64,000 nt of DNA, from contig JANQGX010000001.1 of the NCBI GenBank assembly GCA_028282885.1, positions 45,414 through 109,413 on the forward strand, written 5' to 3'. This DNA is from SAR324 cluster bacterium (lineage in GTDB: Bacteria; SAR324; XYD2-FULL-50-16). The notes under the pieces are model-generated. The model saw nothing but the letters and a program-made list of their open reading frames with translations. It ran no database searches and had not been told where the DNA came from. Below, in pieces: positions 8,407 through 17,374 of this stretch. How positions within the stretch are numbered: the stretch's first letter is position 1; each line of letters starts with the position of its first letter. A program made the translations under genes and the position numbers.

Positions 8407-9825
8407 ATGGCTAAAGTTGAGAAAATCGATAAGTGGCTGGATTCCGCTGAAAAAGAGATCACAAAGAAATCAAGCAAGGACGCCGACAAGCGGTTTCCGG
8501 GGGAGAAGTCCAAATCAGGTAAGGGAGCCAAGTATCGCTCATTTATTCCCGCCAATGAGCTGGTTCACAAGGTTCAAATGCTGCTCAAGGAAGCTCCCGT
8601 TTCCCCTATTTTTTTTGGTAAAAAGAAACTGATTGTAAAAGAGCCGAAAAGGAAACTCTTTAAACGGAGAAAGTATCCTGACCTGACCTCGCTGAGAGTG
8701 GATCTTAACAAATTGTCGGTGCAGGGTAAACCCGATGTCCATAACCGACAAAAGGTGAGGGCTGATCTGAAAGCATACCCGGAAGTGCCTGATCTTTATG
8801 TGATTAATGCCATTTATACTTATCAGGATATTCCACGGCAGGACAAAAATGCCGTTATGAGCCGGATGTCACAGAATACCCTGAACGAGAATCAGTTGGT
8901 TCAATTGAAAAAAGCGATTAACGAAATCGTCATGGCATTTCACAATGGAGGATTGAACATCTTCAACGTCAATTGGTTCGTTAAAATCTATGTTGATTAT
9001 CTCAATGTGTTCAAGGGCCGATTGACACATGAACATGCGTCGCTGGAAGGCAGAAACGACAAACAACTTGTCGAACTGGGGAAAAAAATACGTACCTTGC
9101 AGGCGGAAATCATCAGCCTTTTGACCATAAAAGAAAAATTGGGAGGAGTTTCCAGACTTAGTCGCAGACTTAATGGTACGACCTATCTTTCCGACAGTTT
9201 ATCAATCATGGAGATCAAAAAAGCCGCCTTTGCCATTCAAAATGGAGACGCCTCAAAAAATCTGGGCGAAGGTCGGACCGCAGCCAAGTCTTTTTTCGTA
9301 TTTATTACCATGCTTTTCCTGCTGGCCAGAATACCGATTTTAAAAGATCTGGTAGAAGATATCCTCAAGGAAATTCCGGACGAGGATCGGGGAATCTTAT
9401 TGCGAAAAAGAATGGTGCATACCATAATCCTTTCGACCGAGTTTGATATGGCTGTTGCCGGGGGAAATAAGGATTTGATTCGAAAATGCGGGGATAATCT
9501 CTACGGTTATTGTCTTGCAACCATCAATGAACATATAAAAGGGAATGCCCTCAAAGAACAGTATGAAGTGGATCCTTACCTCAAAGCTATATGGCTGGTG
9601 AAAACCGTTAACGGCCTTTACTCCAAACAGAAATACAAGGAAATGCTGGATCAGGCCTATAAAATGGTCGAATCCCTGACCGGTGATGATAACTACTTGA
9701 GAGCCTCGCACCGTGAGACTATTGTAGACATTGCCAGTAGATATTTGTACCAGCTTGATACCATTATGGATCAGCATGGCTGGTTGGGAAAACAGGAGAG
9801 CGAATCCTGGCAGAACAGGTCCTGA
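8407..9825 (+). CDS. Unrecognised 472-residue cytoplasmic protein
   Basis: The first 100 residues are very basic and Lys-rich (KEITKKSSKDADKRFPGEKS, then KKKLIVKEPKRKLFKRRKYP), which suggests nucleic acid or membrane-surface contact. The remainder is predicted mostly helical, with one hydrophobic stretch (SFFVFITMLFLLARIPIL, about 298-315) that is too isolated to call a sure membrane anchor. Length, codon use and the clear open frame make it a real gene, but I recognise no family or motif. The ATG at 8407 lacks a strong ribosome-binding site. Its neighbours are also unknown proteins, so context gives no function. Confidence 0.7.
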   Translation: MAKVEKIDKWLDSAEKEITKKSSKDADKRFPGEKSKSGKGAKYRSFIPANELVHKVQMLLKEAPVSPIFFGKKKLIVKEPKRKLFKRRKYPDLTSLRVDLNKLSVQGKPDVHNRQKVRADLKAYPEVPDLYVINAIYTYQDIPRQDKNAVMSRMSQNTLNENQLVQLKKAINEIVMAFHNGGLNIFNVNWFVKIYVDYLNVFKGRLTHEHASLEGRNDKQLVELGKKIRTLQAEIISLLTIKEKLGGVSRLSRRLNGTTYLSDSLSIMEIKKAAFAIQNGDASKNLGEGRTAAKSFFVFITMLFLLARIPILKDLVEDILKEIPDEDRGILLRKRMVHTIILSTEFDMAVAGGNKDLIRKCGDNLYGYCLATINEHIKGNALKEQYEVDPYLKAIWLVKTVNGLYSKQKYKEMLDQAYKMVESLTGDDNYLRASHRETIVDIASRYLYQLDTIMDQHGWLGKQESESWQNRS

Positions 9826-9843
9826 TCGGACTTCCCTGTCAAC

Positions 9844-10053
9844 TCACTCAAACATGTAGCTCCTACCCTCTTCGATCCAGATGGGTTCAATACGGGTTAT
9901 CTTTCCTCCCTTGGCAAGATATTCATCCACCGCTGATTTAACCTCCTCTCTCGAAAGATCTTCACTTCCGGCCTTCTTGTTCTTCTTAGGAATTACCGAC
10001 CGATACCTTCTTTTGATTCGTCCTTCCATTAGTGTTCTCCGCTTACTGTTCAT
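9844..10053 (-). CDS. Small basic protein with D-E-Y-L-x-x-GGKI motif
   Basis: This 69-residue protein has a basic N-terminus (GRIKRRYRSVIPKKNK) and a C-terminal helix-turn motif VDEYLAKGGKITRIEP. A similar motif, EAIKEFLKNGGKIEKLE, occurs in the phage-element protein at 58683-59024, so this is probably a recurrent small C-terminal module. It converges on the 472-residue gene, with 18 bp between stops. Function unknown. Confidence 0.55.
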   Translation of the reverse strand: MNSKRRTLMEGRIKRRYRSVIPKKNKKAGSEDLSREEVKSAVDEYLAKGGKITRIEPIWIEEGRSYMFE

Positions 10054-10435
10054 AGGATTATGGAAACCTACTTCTTTATCGGAGACTCGATCGATTTCTT
10101 TAGAGTAAAAAAGGGGGAAACGTATGGATGAAGAGTCCGGGGAGGAATGCCCCAGCCTGCGAACTCACCCGTCTTTGGATTCAGGCCCGGAGCATTGATT
10201 TCTTAACAGGTTGGTTTTGAAAGGATTTGAGATCGTTTAACCAAACATCTTCTTTACATTTTTTAATTCTAGTTATACCATTTCATTAATTTGCTGACAA
10301 AACCCTGAAATAGTGTTCGTCTTTTGATTTCAAAACACTATCTCGGCGTTCAGGCAGGAACCGAGTTACATTTTCTTCGTATAACAATCTGATCGTTAGC
10401 TACAGTCACTCCCTGGAAAATTCACAGGATATCAT
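10054..10435. other. Intergenic region with an inverted repeat before the ParA-like gene
   Basis: This 382-bp gap holds a perfect 8-bp inverted repeat, ATAGTGTT at 10310-10317 and AACACTAT at 10334-10341, about 95 bp before the ParA-like start codon. It could be an operator or a small hairpin. A GC-rich stretch at about 10137-10195 has some self-complementarity (CCGGGGAGGAATGCCCC). I recognise no RNA family. Confidence 0.35.
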
Positions 10436-11209
10436 ATGACAGCAATTATATCATTCGTTAGCCAGAAAGGCGGGGTGGGTAAAACAACAAGTGCGATTAA
10501 TCTGGCAACAGCTTTTGCATTTGGAGGATATTCCTCTCTTCTGGTAGACCTGGATCCGCAAAGCTCCATACGATTTTCCATGGGCGTGAACAACAAAGCC
10601 CCCGTTGGCACCAGAGAACTCTTCCTTGATCCATCGGTTCCCATCAAAGAACTGGTACAGGACACGGATCATGAAAACATGGATTTCATCTTCTCCAATA
10701 TCGAGACCATCAGCCATGAAAGATCAGTGTTTGATATTGGAAATGATTCCGGATTTCTTCAACAGCGGCTGGAAAACGCGAAAGATGACTACGATTTTAT
10801 CATAATAGATTCACCTGCCTCTACCAACAATATGGCTGTAAACGCCATCTATTGCTCCGACCTGATCATTCTTCCCCTCCAATGCGAAAGTCTGGCTATT
10901 AAGTCATTGAAAAGATTTCTGGTTGCTTTCAATGAGCTGCAGCGGCAGTTGACCAGCAAAAATCTGCGTCTGGCAGGCATTTTATTGACAATGTACGATC
11001 GCAAATTCGAAGTTCATCGAAGGGTCAGCCAACAGATCTACAAGGTGCTTTCCGATTCCGTATTTGAGACCATTATTCCCAGAAACGAAGCTATAATCGA
11101 AGCCAGCGCCCTGGGAAAATCGGTGATTACTTATAAGCTGAACTCCATCGGCGCAACGGCATATATCAAACTGATGAACGAGCTTGTTGATAAGTTCTCT
11201 CTCCGATAG
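10436..11209 (+). CDS. ParA/Soj-family ATPase
   Basis: This 257-residue protein has the deviant Walker A motif KGGVGKTTSAINLATA (about 11-26), a switch I region with LLVDLDPQSS, and a Walker B-like strand DFIIIDSPAS (about 119-128). These are the marks of ParA-type P-loop ATPases, which dimerise on ATP and bind DNA non-specifically to position chromosomes, plasmids or protein complexes. No parB-like partner or parS repeat is visible in the window, so it may be an orphan positioning ATPase or a solitary regulator. It ends six bases before nusB and is probably co-transcribed with it. Confidence 0.88.
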   Translation: MTAIISFVSQKGGVGKTTSAINLATAFAFGGYSSLLVDLDPQSSIRFSMGVNNKAPVGTRELFLDPSVPIKELVQDTDHENMDFIFSNIETISHERSVFDIGNDSGFLQQRLENAKDDYDFIIIDSPASTNNMAVNAIYCSDLIILPLQCESLAIKSLKRFLVAFNELQRQLTSKNLRLAGILLTMYDRKFEVHRRVSQQIYKVLSDSVFETIIPRNEAIIEASALGKSVITYKLNSIGATAYIKLMNELVDKFSLR

Positions 11210-11215
11210 CAATAC

Positions 11216-11650
11216 ATGCTAAACCAAACCAGACACAGCGCCAGAATCCTTGCCTTTCGTCTTATTTACTGCAGAAACAAACTGGGTATTAATCAAAACG
11301 GCGAAGCACAATTGCTGAATGAATCGAAACTCCAGGATAAATACCTGGGATTCTGTCGTAATCTGGTTGATAAAACCTGGGAGAACCTGGATCAGATTGA
11401 TCCAATTATCCAGGGTAAACTGAAAAACTGGAAGCAGCACCGGCTTTCGGAAACCCTTAACGCACTCTTGAGAATCAGTATCTGCGAGTTTCTTTTCTTT
11501 CCCGAAACCGAGAGCAAGATAATCATCAACGAGGCCATCGAGATCTGTAAATACCACGTCGACGAAAAAGCTACCAGAATCTGCAATGGAGTCCTCCATG
11601 CAGCATCAAGTGAAATAAGGGTTGAACATTCAGACGAAAAAATCGGATAA
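11216..11650 (+). CDS. nusB: Transcription antitermination factor NusB
   Basis: This 144-residue all-helical protein has the NusB pattern. RHSARILAFRLIYC near the N-terminus corresponds to the RxxARexAlqaLY box, and INEAIEICKYHVDEKATRIC (about 108-127) to the INEAvelakkf...FvNGvL segment. NusB pairs with NusE (ribosomal protein S10) on boxA RNA to prevent premature termination in rRNA operons. Divergence is high: Cys-rich, and lacking some of the usual C-terminal Gly/Leu positions. It follows the ParA-like gene rather than ribH/ribE, its common neighbours. A NusB-like paralogue is possible. Confidence 0.75.
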   Translation: MLNQTRHSARILAFRLIYCRNKLGINQNGEAQLLNESKLQDKYLGFCRNLVDKTWENLDQIDPIIQGKLKNWKQHRLSETLNALLRISICEFLFFPETESKIIINEAIEICKYHVDEKATRICNGVLHAASSEIRVEHSDEKIG

Positions 11651-11753
11651 TAAAAGAAAGAGCCTTTCCGGATCGAAAATTTCGAAATTCAACAAACCCT
11701 AATATCATGTCTATCCCCTGGGATACTCATTTTACCTATTACTATCTCTCACC

Positions 11754-12428
11754 TTGAAAAAAAAGACCCAACGGACCCGACCCGCATCCTTCTTCATCTT
11801 AAATTTCCTGTTTGTGTGTTGCCTGCTGGTATGGTTTGCGATGATTCCGGCACATGTCCTCGCCCAGGGAAAAACAACCATATTGGTGTTGGGTGATTCA
11901 CTGGCTGCCGGTTTCGGAGTGGAGAAGGAAGAGGCCTTTCCCTTTCTGCTGGAACAGCGACTGAAAGAAGAAGGTTTTGAAGATATCCGGGTAGTCAATG
12001 GAGGTTTCAGCGGATCCACCACCGCCGGTGCGTTGAAACGGATGAAGTGGTACCTGAAATTGAAACCCGATTTTCTGATTCTGGAACTGGGGGCCAATGA
12101 CGGGCTGCGGGGCCATGACATTGCTTCTATCAGGCGAAACCTGGAAAAAACGATCGTTTATGCCAGGGAAAGAAAAATGAGGGTTCTTCTCGCCGGAATG
12201 AAAATACCGATTAACTATGGAAAAGAATACACCCTGAAATTCGAACAGATCTTCACCTCACTCGCGGAGCAGTATTCTATTACCCTGATACCTTTCCTGC
12301 TGGACGGAGTTGCGGGAAGAAAGGATCTCAATCTGGCGGATGGCATCCATCCCAATCCTGAAGGACATAAGATAGTGGCCGAAAATGTTTTGGCAGTTAT
12401 TCGCCCTCTGCTGACCGAATCAAAATAA
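11754..12428 (+). CDS. tesA: Secreted GDSL/SGNH esterase (TesA type)
   Basis: This 224-residue protein has an N-terminal signal peptide (hydrophobic core FFILNFLFVCCLLVWFA, ending near HVLAQ). The four SGNH blocks follow: LVLGDSLAAG with the nucleophilic Ser (block I), GGFSGSTT (block II), LELGANDGLRG with the oxyanion Asn (block III), and DGIHPNPEGH with the Asp/His pair (block V). It matches E. coli TesA, the periplasmic acyl-CoA thioesterase I / lysophospholipase L1 / arylesterase. The TTG start is needed to include the signal sequence. It is followed 20 bp later by an ABC transporter pair, as in the conserved tesA-ybbA-ybbP neighbourhood. Confidence 0.9.
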   Translation: MKKKTQRTRPASFFILNFLFVCCLLVWFAMIPAHVLAQGKTTILVLGDSLAAGFGVEKEEAFPFLLEQRLKEEGFEDIRVVNGGFSGSTTAGALKRMKWYLKLKPDFLILELGANDGLRGHDIASIRRNLEKTIVYARERKMRVLLAGMKIPINYGKEYTLKFEQIFTSLAEQYSITLIPFLLDGVAGRKDLNLADGIHPNPEGHKIVAENVLAVIRPLLTESK

Positions 12429-12448
12429 TCATTGCAGGTAAATGAAAA

Positions 12449-13126
12449 ATGATCTTAAAACTTGACAGGCTTTCAAAAACCTATCCCTCTTCTGATGGCA
12501 TAAAAGCAGTCGAAGTATTCTCCAGCCTTGATCTGGATTTGGAGAAAGGTGAAACAGTCGCGGTTCTCGGCAGGTCGGGATGCGGAAAATCCACACTGCT
12601 CTCCCTGATTGCAGGACTGGACTCGCCGACTTCAGGAGATATACTTGTCAGCGGAGAATCCCTCGTTCATATGAATGAGAGAAAGCTTTCCTCTTTTCGC
12701 GCCAGGAACATCGGCATTGTATTTCAACAGTTTCATCTGATGCCCCATCTTACAGCCCTCGAAAACATCAGCCTCCCACTGGAGCTGGTTCACGATAGAG
12801 ATGCCAGGAAAAAGTCGTTAAAACTCATAGAAGCCATTGGTTTGATCGATCGACAAAACCATTTTCCACACCAATTGAGTGGAGGTGAATGTCAACGTAT
12901 TGCCATTGCCAGGGCGCTGGTGATTGAGCCGGCAATTCTCCTGGCAGACGAGCCCACCGGGAATCTGGACGAGAAAACCGGTGACCAACTGGCACTTCTT
13001 TTTTTTGAACTGGTCAAATCAATCAACATGACATTACTCCTGGTAACCCACAATCAAGCACTGGCTGAGCAATGCTCCAGACAGTTGACACTTAAAAACG
13101 GGGAACTCTTAAATGATCTGGTTTAA
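12449..13126 (+). CDS. ABC transporter ATPase (LolD/YbbA type)
   Basis: This 225-residue ATPase has Walker A GRSGCGKST (about 41-49), Q-loop VFQQFHLMP, signature LSGGECQR (about 142-149), Walker B ILLADEPTGNLD and H-loop VTHNQ. The ADEPTGNLD motif and the length place it in the LolD/MacB/FtsE branch that works with FtsX-type permeases in mechanotransmission rather than classical import. Its 3' end overlaps the permease gene by 14 bases. Position behind tesA points to the YbbA role, whose substrate is not established. Confidence 0.9.
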   Translation: MILKLDRLSKTYPSSDGIKAVEVFSSLDLDLEKGETVAVLGRSGCGKSTLLSLIAGLDSPTSGDILVSGESLVHMNERKLSSFRARNIGIVFQQFHLMPHLTALENISLPLELVHDRDARKKSLKLIEAIGLIDRQNHFPHQLSGGECQRIAIARALVIEPAILLADEPTGNLDEKTGDQLALLFFELVKSINMTLLLVTHNQALAEQCSRQLTLKNGELLNDLV

Positions 13127-15686
13127 GCTGGCCTATAAGGAAATACGAAACAATCCCCGCTTCAGTCTCTTTTTCATCTTTAATCTGTCGCTGGGCCTTG
13201 TAGGATTTATCGCACTGAATTCATTTCAGGCATCCATCCATAACCACATGAGTAAACGCTCCAAGAGCATTCTCACTGCAGATCTGGATATTCGAAGTAC
13301 CTACGAACTGACCGTTGAGGATATTGCCTATCTGGAAAACGAAATCGGTCAGTTCAGTGCCAAAACCAGACGAATTAACTTTTTATCCATGGCAGCCAGC
13401 AAGAATAACTCCCGGCTGGTTCAGATCCTGGCTGTGGACGAGGGGTACCCATTGTACGGAGAGATAAGGCTGGACAAAGGTCAACTGGCAGACCAAGCGC
13501 TCCTGAAGAATCAGTTGCTGGATAAACCCCATGTGTGGGTACAGCCTGAAATTCTTCCTGCCCTGGATATGAAAAAAAACCAGGAGCTGAACATTGGCAA
13601 AAAATCCTTTCTGATTTCCAGTACAGTAATGGAAACCAGCAGCGGTTTTGCTTTTAACAATGGGTTTGCCTACAGCATCTTCATGGGACTTGAACAAGCC
13701 AGGGAAACCGGTTTGATCACCACTGGCAGCCGCAGGTCTCATCACTATTATTATAAACTCCCGGAAAGCGCTGATGCCAATGAAATCTCAAACCGCTTGA
13801 AAAACGCCATATCGGAACGGTTCGGAAAAAATGCCTATCTTTCCGTAAGAACGCATGACCAAGCTGGTAGAAGTATGACTCGATTTTTGGGATACATGAA
13901 TGACTACCTTGGTCTTGTTTCGCTGGTTGCCCTTTTTCTCGCCGGTGTGGGCACAGCTTATCTCTTTCGCAGTTATCTGGCCGGAAATCTCAAGGATCTG
14001 GCTATCCTGATGCTGCTGGGGACTCAAAAACGCAGTACCTACTTTTTTCTTATCATTCAATTGACTGTCCTGGGGGCAATAGCCGCTCTGATCTCGATCC
14101 TGCTCTCCTTTTTATTTCTACCCATTTTAACCGGTTTGATGTCCGATTTTCTGCCCAAGGATTTTGATACCATTTTTAGTTGGGAAAGCGTGATTCTTGC
14201 TCTATCAATGGGAACCTTGGGAAGCATTCTCTTCTGCCTGCCCATATTGAGCCGAATCCATCATCTGAAACCACTGATCGTCTTCAACGAAAGTCAACAA
14301 AGCACAACCGGATCCGGCAGAGTCCGTCCGCTGACACTTTTTAGTTACATTCCACTATTGTCAACATTCTGGCTGTTGTCAGTCTGGCAATCCAATTCCT
14401 GGTTAATCGGCAGCATCTTTTTTGCCAGTCTGCTTGGATCTTTCGCTGTTCTGGGACTCATCGGCTGGTTGCTGATTGTTCTCACCAATCGAATCGGACC
14501 GGATGTACACCTGGTTTTCAGATTGGCCTTTAGAAATCTGAATCGGAATATGACAGCGGTTATATCCAGTTTTCTTGCCATCGGCCTGGGCGCACTTCTC
14601 ATCAATCTGGTGCCCCAAATTGATTACGGGCTGCAAAAGGAGATCAAACGACCGGAGAATGTCAATCTTCCCTCCCTGTTTCTGTTTGATATTCAACCGG
14701 ACCAGGTCGATCCCCTGAAAAAGTTTGTTGCTGAAAAGAACTTTGAACTTGCCGATCTGTCTCCCTGGGTAGCTGCCAGGCTCACCCACATCAATGGCGA
14801 GGAATACTCAAAATTTGAGGCAGCCAGAGGGGGCACTCGGGAGCAACAACGTCGAGGATACTCCAGGAGAAGAACCCAGAATCTAAGCTATCGATCGGAG
14901 CTATACTCCTCTGAGCAATTAGTAGCCGGAAAACCCTTTTCCGGTGTGTACAATCCTGGGGGGGAGAGCCTGCCGGAAATATCTCTGGATGACGGATTTG
15001 CCGAATCTCTGCGCACTAAAATCGGTGATACCCTGACATTTGATATCCAGGGGATTCCGATTCAAGGAAAGATTGTCAATTTACGGGAGATAAAATGGCA
15101 GACAACGCGACCGAACTTCTTTGTGTTGTTTCAACCCGGGGTTCTGGAAGACGCACCCGGAACCTTTCTGGCGACCATTTACCAGGTGGAATCCCAAGAG
15201 AAAGTGGATCTGCAGAACAGCATTATCCGCAATTTCTCCAATATTTCCATGGTGGATGTCACCATGGCTGTGAACCGGATACTGGATATTACCGGACAGA
15301 TCAGTTGGTCCATACAAGTAATGGCCTTTTCAGCCATTTTTGTAGGGTTGATTGTTGTCTATTCTATAGCTCGCTACAACTCGCAGGATCGAAAAAAAGA
15401 GATCAATCTGCTTAAGGTATTGGGTGCCGGTTTCAACGACATCCGGTTGTTCATCATTCTTGAGTTCTTTCTCTTCGGATTCACGGCAGCCTTGACCGGT
15501 TCGCTTTTGAGTTTGGCTGCGGCCTGGACTCTCTCTTTTCTTATCTTCGACAGTATATGGGCGATCTCCTGGGGAATTCTGTTTTCCACCATTGCGGCTG
15601 TAACCCTGCTCACCCTCATTGCTGCTTATTTGGGAACACGGAATGTATTAAAACAAAAACCTCTGTCTCTGTTGCAGACTGTCTGA
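13113..15686 (+). CDS. FtsX-like ABC permease (YbbP type)
   Basis: This 857-residue inner-membrane protein has an N-terminal membrane helix (about 17-35), a large periplasmic domain, a helical cluster around residues 265-400, more helices near 410-510, a second periplasmic domain, and three C-terminal helices (about 730-845). That doubled FtsX layout, of roughly ten membrane segments, is characteristic of YbbP. It overlaps the ATPase gene by 14 bases, so the pair forms one transporter. With tesA upstream it may handle lipids or lipoproteins released in the periplasm; this is inference. A G7 run near 14948-14954 is present but does not disrupt the frame. Confidence 0.88.
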   Translation: MIWFKLAYKEIRNNPRFSLFFIFNLSLGLVGFIALNSFQASIHNHMSKRSKSILTADLDIRSTYELTVEDIAYLENEIGQFSAKTRRINFLSMAASKNNSRLVQILAVDEGYPLYGEIRLDKGQLADQALLKNQLLDKPHVWVQPEILPALDMKKNQELNIGKKSFLISSTVMETSSGFAFNNGFAYSIFMGLEQARETGLITTGSRRSHHYYYKLPESADANEISNRLKNAISERFGKNAYLSVRTHDQAGRSMTRFLGYMNDYLGLVSLVALFLAGVGTAYLFRSYLAGNLKDLAILMLLGTQKRSTYFFLIIQLTVLGAIAALISILLSFLFLPILTGLMSDFLPKDFDTIFSWESVILALSMGTLGSILFCLPILSRIHHLKPLIVFNESQQSTTGSGRVRPLTLFSYIPLLSTFWLLSVWQSNSWLIGSIFFASLLGSFAVLGLIGWLLIVLTNRIGPDVHLVFRLAFRNLNRNMTAVISSFLAIGLGALLINLVPQIDYGLQKEIKRPENVNLPSLFLFDIQPDQVDPLKKFVAEKNFELADLSPWVAARLTHINGEEYSKFEAARGGTREQQRRGYSRRRTQNLSYRSELYSSEQLVAGKPFSGVYNPGGESLPEISLDDGFAESLRTKIGDTLTFDIQGIPIQGKIVNLREIKWQTTRPNFFVLFQPGVLEDAPGTFLATIYQVESQEKVDLQNSIIRNFSNISMVDVTMAVNRILDITGQISWSIQVMAFSAIFVGLIVVYSIARYNSQDRKKEINLLKVLGAGFNDIRLFIILEFFLFGFTAALTGSLLSLAAAWTLSFLIFDSIWAISWGILFSTIAAVTLLTLIAAYLGTRNVLKQKPLSLLQTV

Positions 15687-15717
15687 TTGTTCATCGACAC
15701 CAAGGAGCTCTCCACAT

Positions 15718-15930
15718 TTGAAAATGGAACTTCATGTCGACTGCTATTCCGGTTCGCAAGCTGAAGAGAAACCCAAATGCTTCCGCTTGGGTGAAAGAAA
15801 AATAGAGGTTATAAAAATACTGTCCCAGTGGTTTACTCCTGATCACAAGTATTTCAAGGTTTTGGGAGACGACCAACAGATATATCTCCTCCAACTTGAT
15901 GTCCGTTCATGGCAGTGGTCAATATCCTGA
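15718..15930 (+). CDS. Small conserved cytoplasmic protein (DUF6504-like)
   Basis: This is a 70-residue protein. The LHVDCYSGSQAEEKPKCFRL opening, IEVIKILSQWFTPDHKYFKV middle and WQWSIS end match a small protein family I know from deltaproteobacterial genomes, usually 70-80 residues and of unknown function. The compact beta-rich pattern suggests a single small domain. TTG at 15718 is favoured because AAGGAG (15702-15707) lies ten bases upstream; ATG at 15724 is the alternative. It follows the permease by 31 bp and may be read from the same message. Confidence 0.65.
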   Translation: MKMELHVDCYSGSQAEEKPKCFRLGERKIEVIKILSQWFTPDHKYFKVLGDDQQIYLLQLDVRSWQWSIS

Positions 15931-16059
15931 ATCAGAACGTTGTTTTTCAGTCCAAAATATACTTCATCGACGGACCGGTGTACAACGCCATGTTCGGACA
16001 TATCCGGATCAGTTTCATTAAAGCCGATAGGGTTTCTGCCGGGGCATTGTTAGAGTAAA

Positions 16060-16705
16060 TCCCTGCCCAAACTCCTCGACTGTATTCGAGCCAAACAAAG
16101 GTATGAAATCGATTTCAGTTTGAGATTGTCTGAAAAGACGGCAGTACGGCCTATTTGGAGAGTTCAGTCCAGCTTAAGGAACAGAAAAACGGTCATGCAA
16201 TCGGGTTCAGAGCGGACGATTTCCTCATCGATGTGTTTCCCGGTCTCGCTTTGGAGAAAGAAAACATCGTACAGGACGTATTTGAACTGCATTGACCCGT
16301 CAAAACCAGGCAGATCCGGCGAAAGCCGGTCAGACAAGGCACATTGAAATCATGATCTATCCCTTGCTTTCGGAAGATGTTGAAGGTGCGGTGATAGGGC
16401 TGGACGATGTCACGGTTCGAATTCATATGGAAGAGGTGATGGTTCAGACGGGAAAAATGATCTCCCTGGGAGACCTTGTAGCTTGGGTGGCTCACGAAAT
16501 CAATAATCCTTTGGGAGGAATACGAAACGGTTCCCAAAACCTGACACGGCGCCTACTCCCCGAGCTCCCAAAAATTCGGATTGGCAGTCTCATATTCAAT
16601 CATCACAACACCCTTGATGTTGAATCCCGGCTCGGCAGGGGAACCAAATTGGTCATTCGCCTGCCTCGTGAACTGAAACCGGCACCGGCAACCCCGCCCA
16701 GTTAA
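16060..16705 (+). pseudogene. Decayed PAS/histidine kinase remnant
   Basis: Pieces of a sensor kinase appear in more than one frame. Around 16095-16290 there are PAS-like fragments (YEIDFSLRLSEKTAV in another frame, and ALEKENIVQDVFEL). The frame at 16292-16705 then reads VIGLDDVTVRIHMEEVMVQT followed by the dimerisation H-box WVAHEINNPLGGI. Directly after it comes VESRLGRGTKLVIRLP, the very end of a HATPase_c domain. The N, G1, F and most of the G2 boxes are missing, so the catalytic domain has been deleted and the PAS part frameshifted. It cannot be a working kinase. The left boundary is approximate, and no paired response regulator is adjacent. Confidence 0.75.
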
Positions 16706-16718
16706 TTCCCAACACCTT

Positions 16719-17129
16719 TCAAAGCCTGGTCACCGGATTCCTGTTAAAATCCGTCAATGCCAGAAACAGGGCTCCAACAGCCAACTCGGCACAATGATAG
16801 GATTCTTCCGGTAATGTTTCCAGATACTCGATTACCTGCTCCGGCGAAACTTCCCAGGCCTCTTCAATCGATTTGCCTTCCACAAGCTGAGCAACCGTGT
16901 TGGCGCATGCGTTGGTGTAGACACAACCGTCTATCTGCAGATAAACTTGGCTGATAACGCGTTTCATGGTGACGATTGACATCTCCACCGTATCTCCGCA
17001 ATCCCCGGTGTTCTTCCCGTAACCATCCGGTCGAAAGACCTTTTGGTGACGATTGGCATCCAGTGCCATGCGGAGAAACTTCTCAGAATGCTTCTCCAAA
17101 AATGCCTGCTCTTCAATGGTTCTATCCAT
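16719..17129 (-). CDS. IscU/NifU-N-type Fe-S cluster scaffold
   Basis: This protein is about 136 residues long. GYGKNTGDCGDTVEM holds the first cluster Cys and its neighbouring Asp, DGCVYTNACAN the second, and ESYHCAELAVGAL the third, in the order of IscU/NifU N-terminal domains. The EEAWEVSPEQVIEYLETLPE helix matches the usual spacing before the last Cys. It should assemble [2Fe-2S] or [4Fe-4S] clusters and pass them to apo-proteins. ATG at 17129 is preferred because GAGGAT sits upstream at good spacing. No iscS or nifS neighbour is present, so it is a stand-alone scaffold. Confidence 0.85.
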   Translation of the reverse strand: MDRTIEEQAFLEKHSEKFLRMALDANRHQKVFRPDGYGKNTGDCGDTVEMSIVTMKRVISQVYLQIDGCVYTNACANTVAQLVEGKSIEEAWEVSPEQVIEYLETLPEESYHCAELAVGALFLALTDFNRNPVTRL

Positions 17130-17374
17130 TGCAGTTATCCTCATTATTGTTTCCATCTAACTCTTGATTTATTATCCCAATGAGTTTTGAATTACACAAT
17201 AAATTTAAAGAGGTAATAACAAATGAGCATGTTCGCCATCACAAATCAAAGCTTGTAATAAAGATATGAGAAATCGTCCATTGCCAAACGCCTGCAAAGT
17301 GAACAAAACGATTCGGTTTTTGGAACCTGCTAACAGGAAACCTCTGTTTGATTCGGAATGTGACCAAAATCCCA

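Noticed and set aside
15909..16058. 49-codon frame after the DUF6504-like gene
   Set aside because: It overlaps the end of that gene in another frame and has no family resemblance. It could be part of the decayed kinase's flank.
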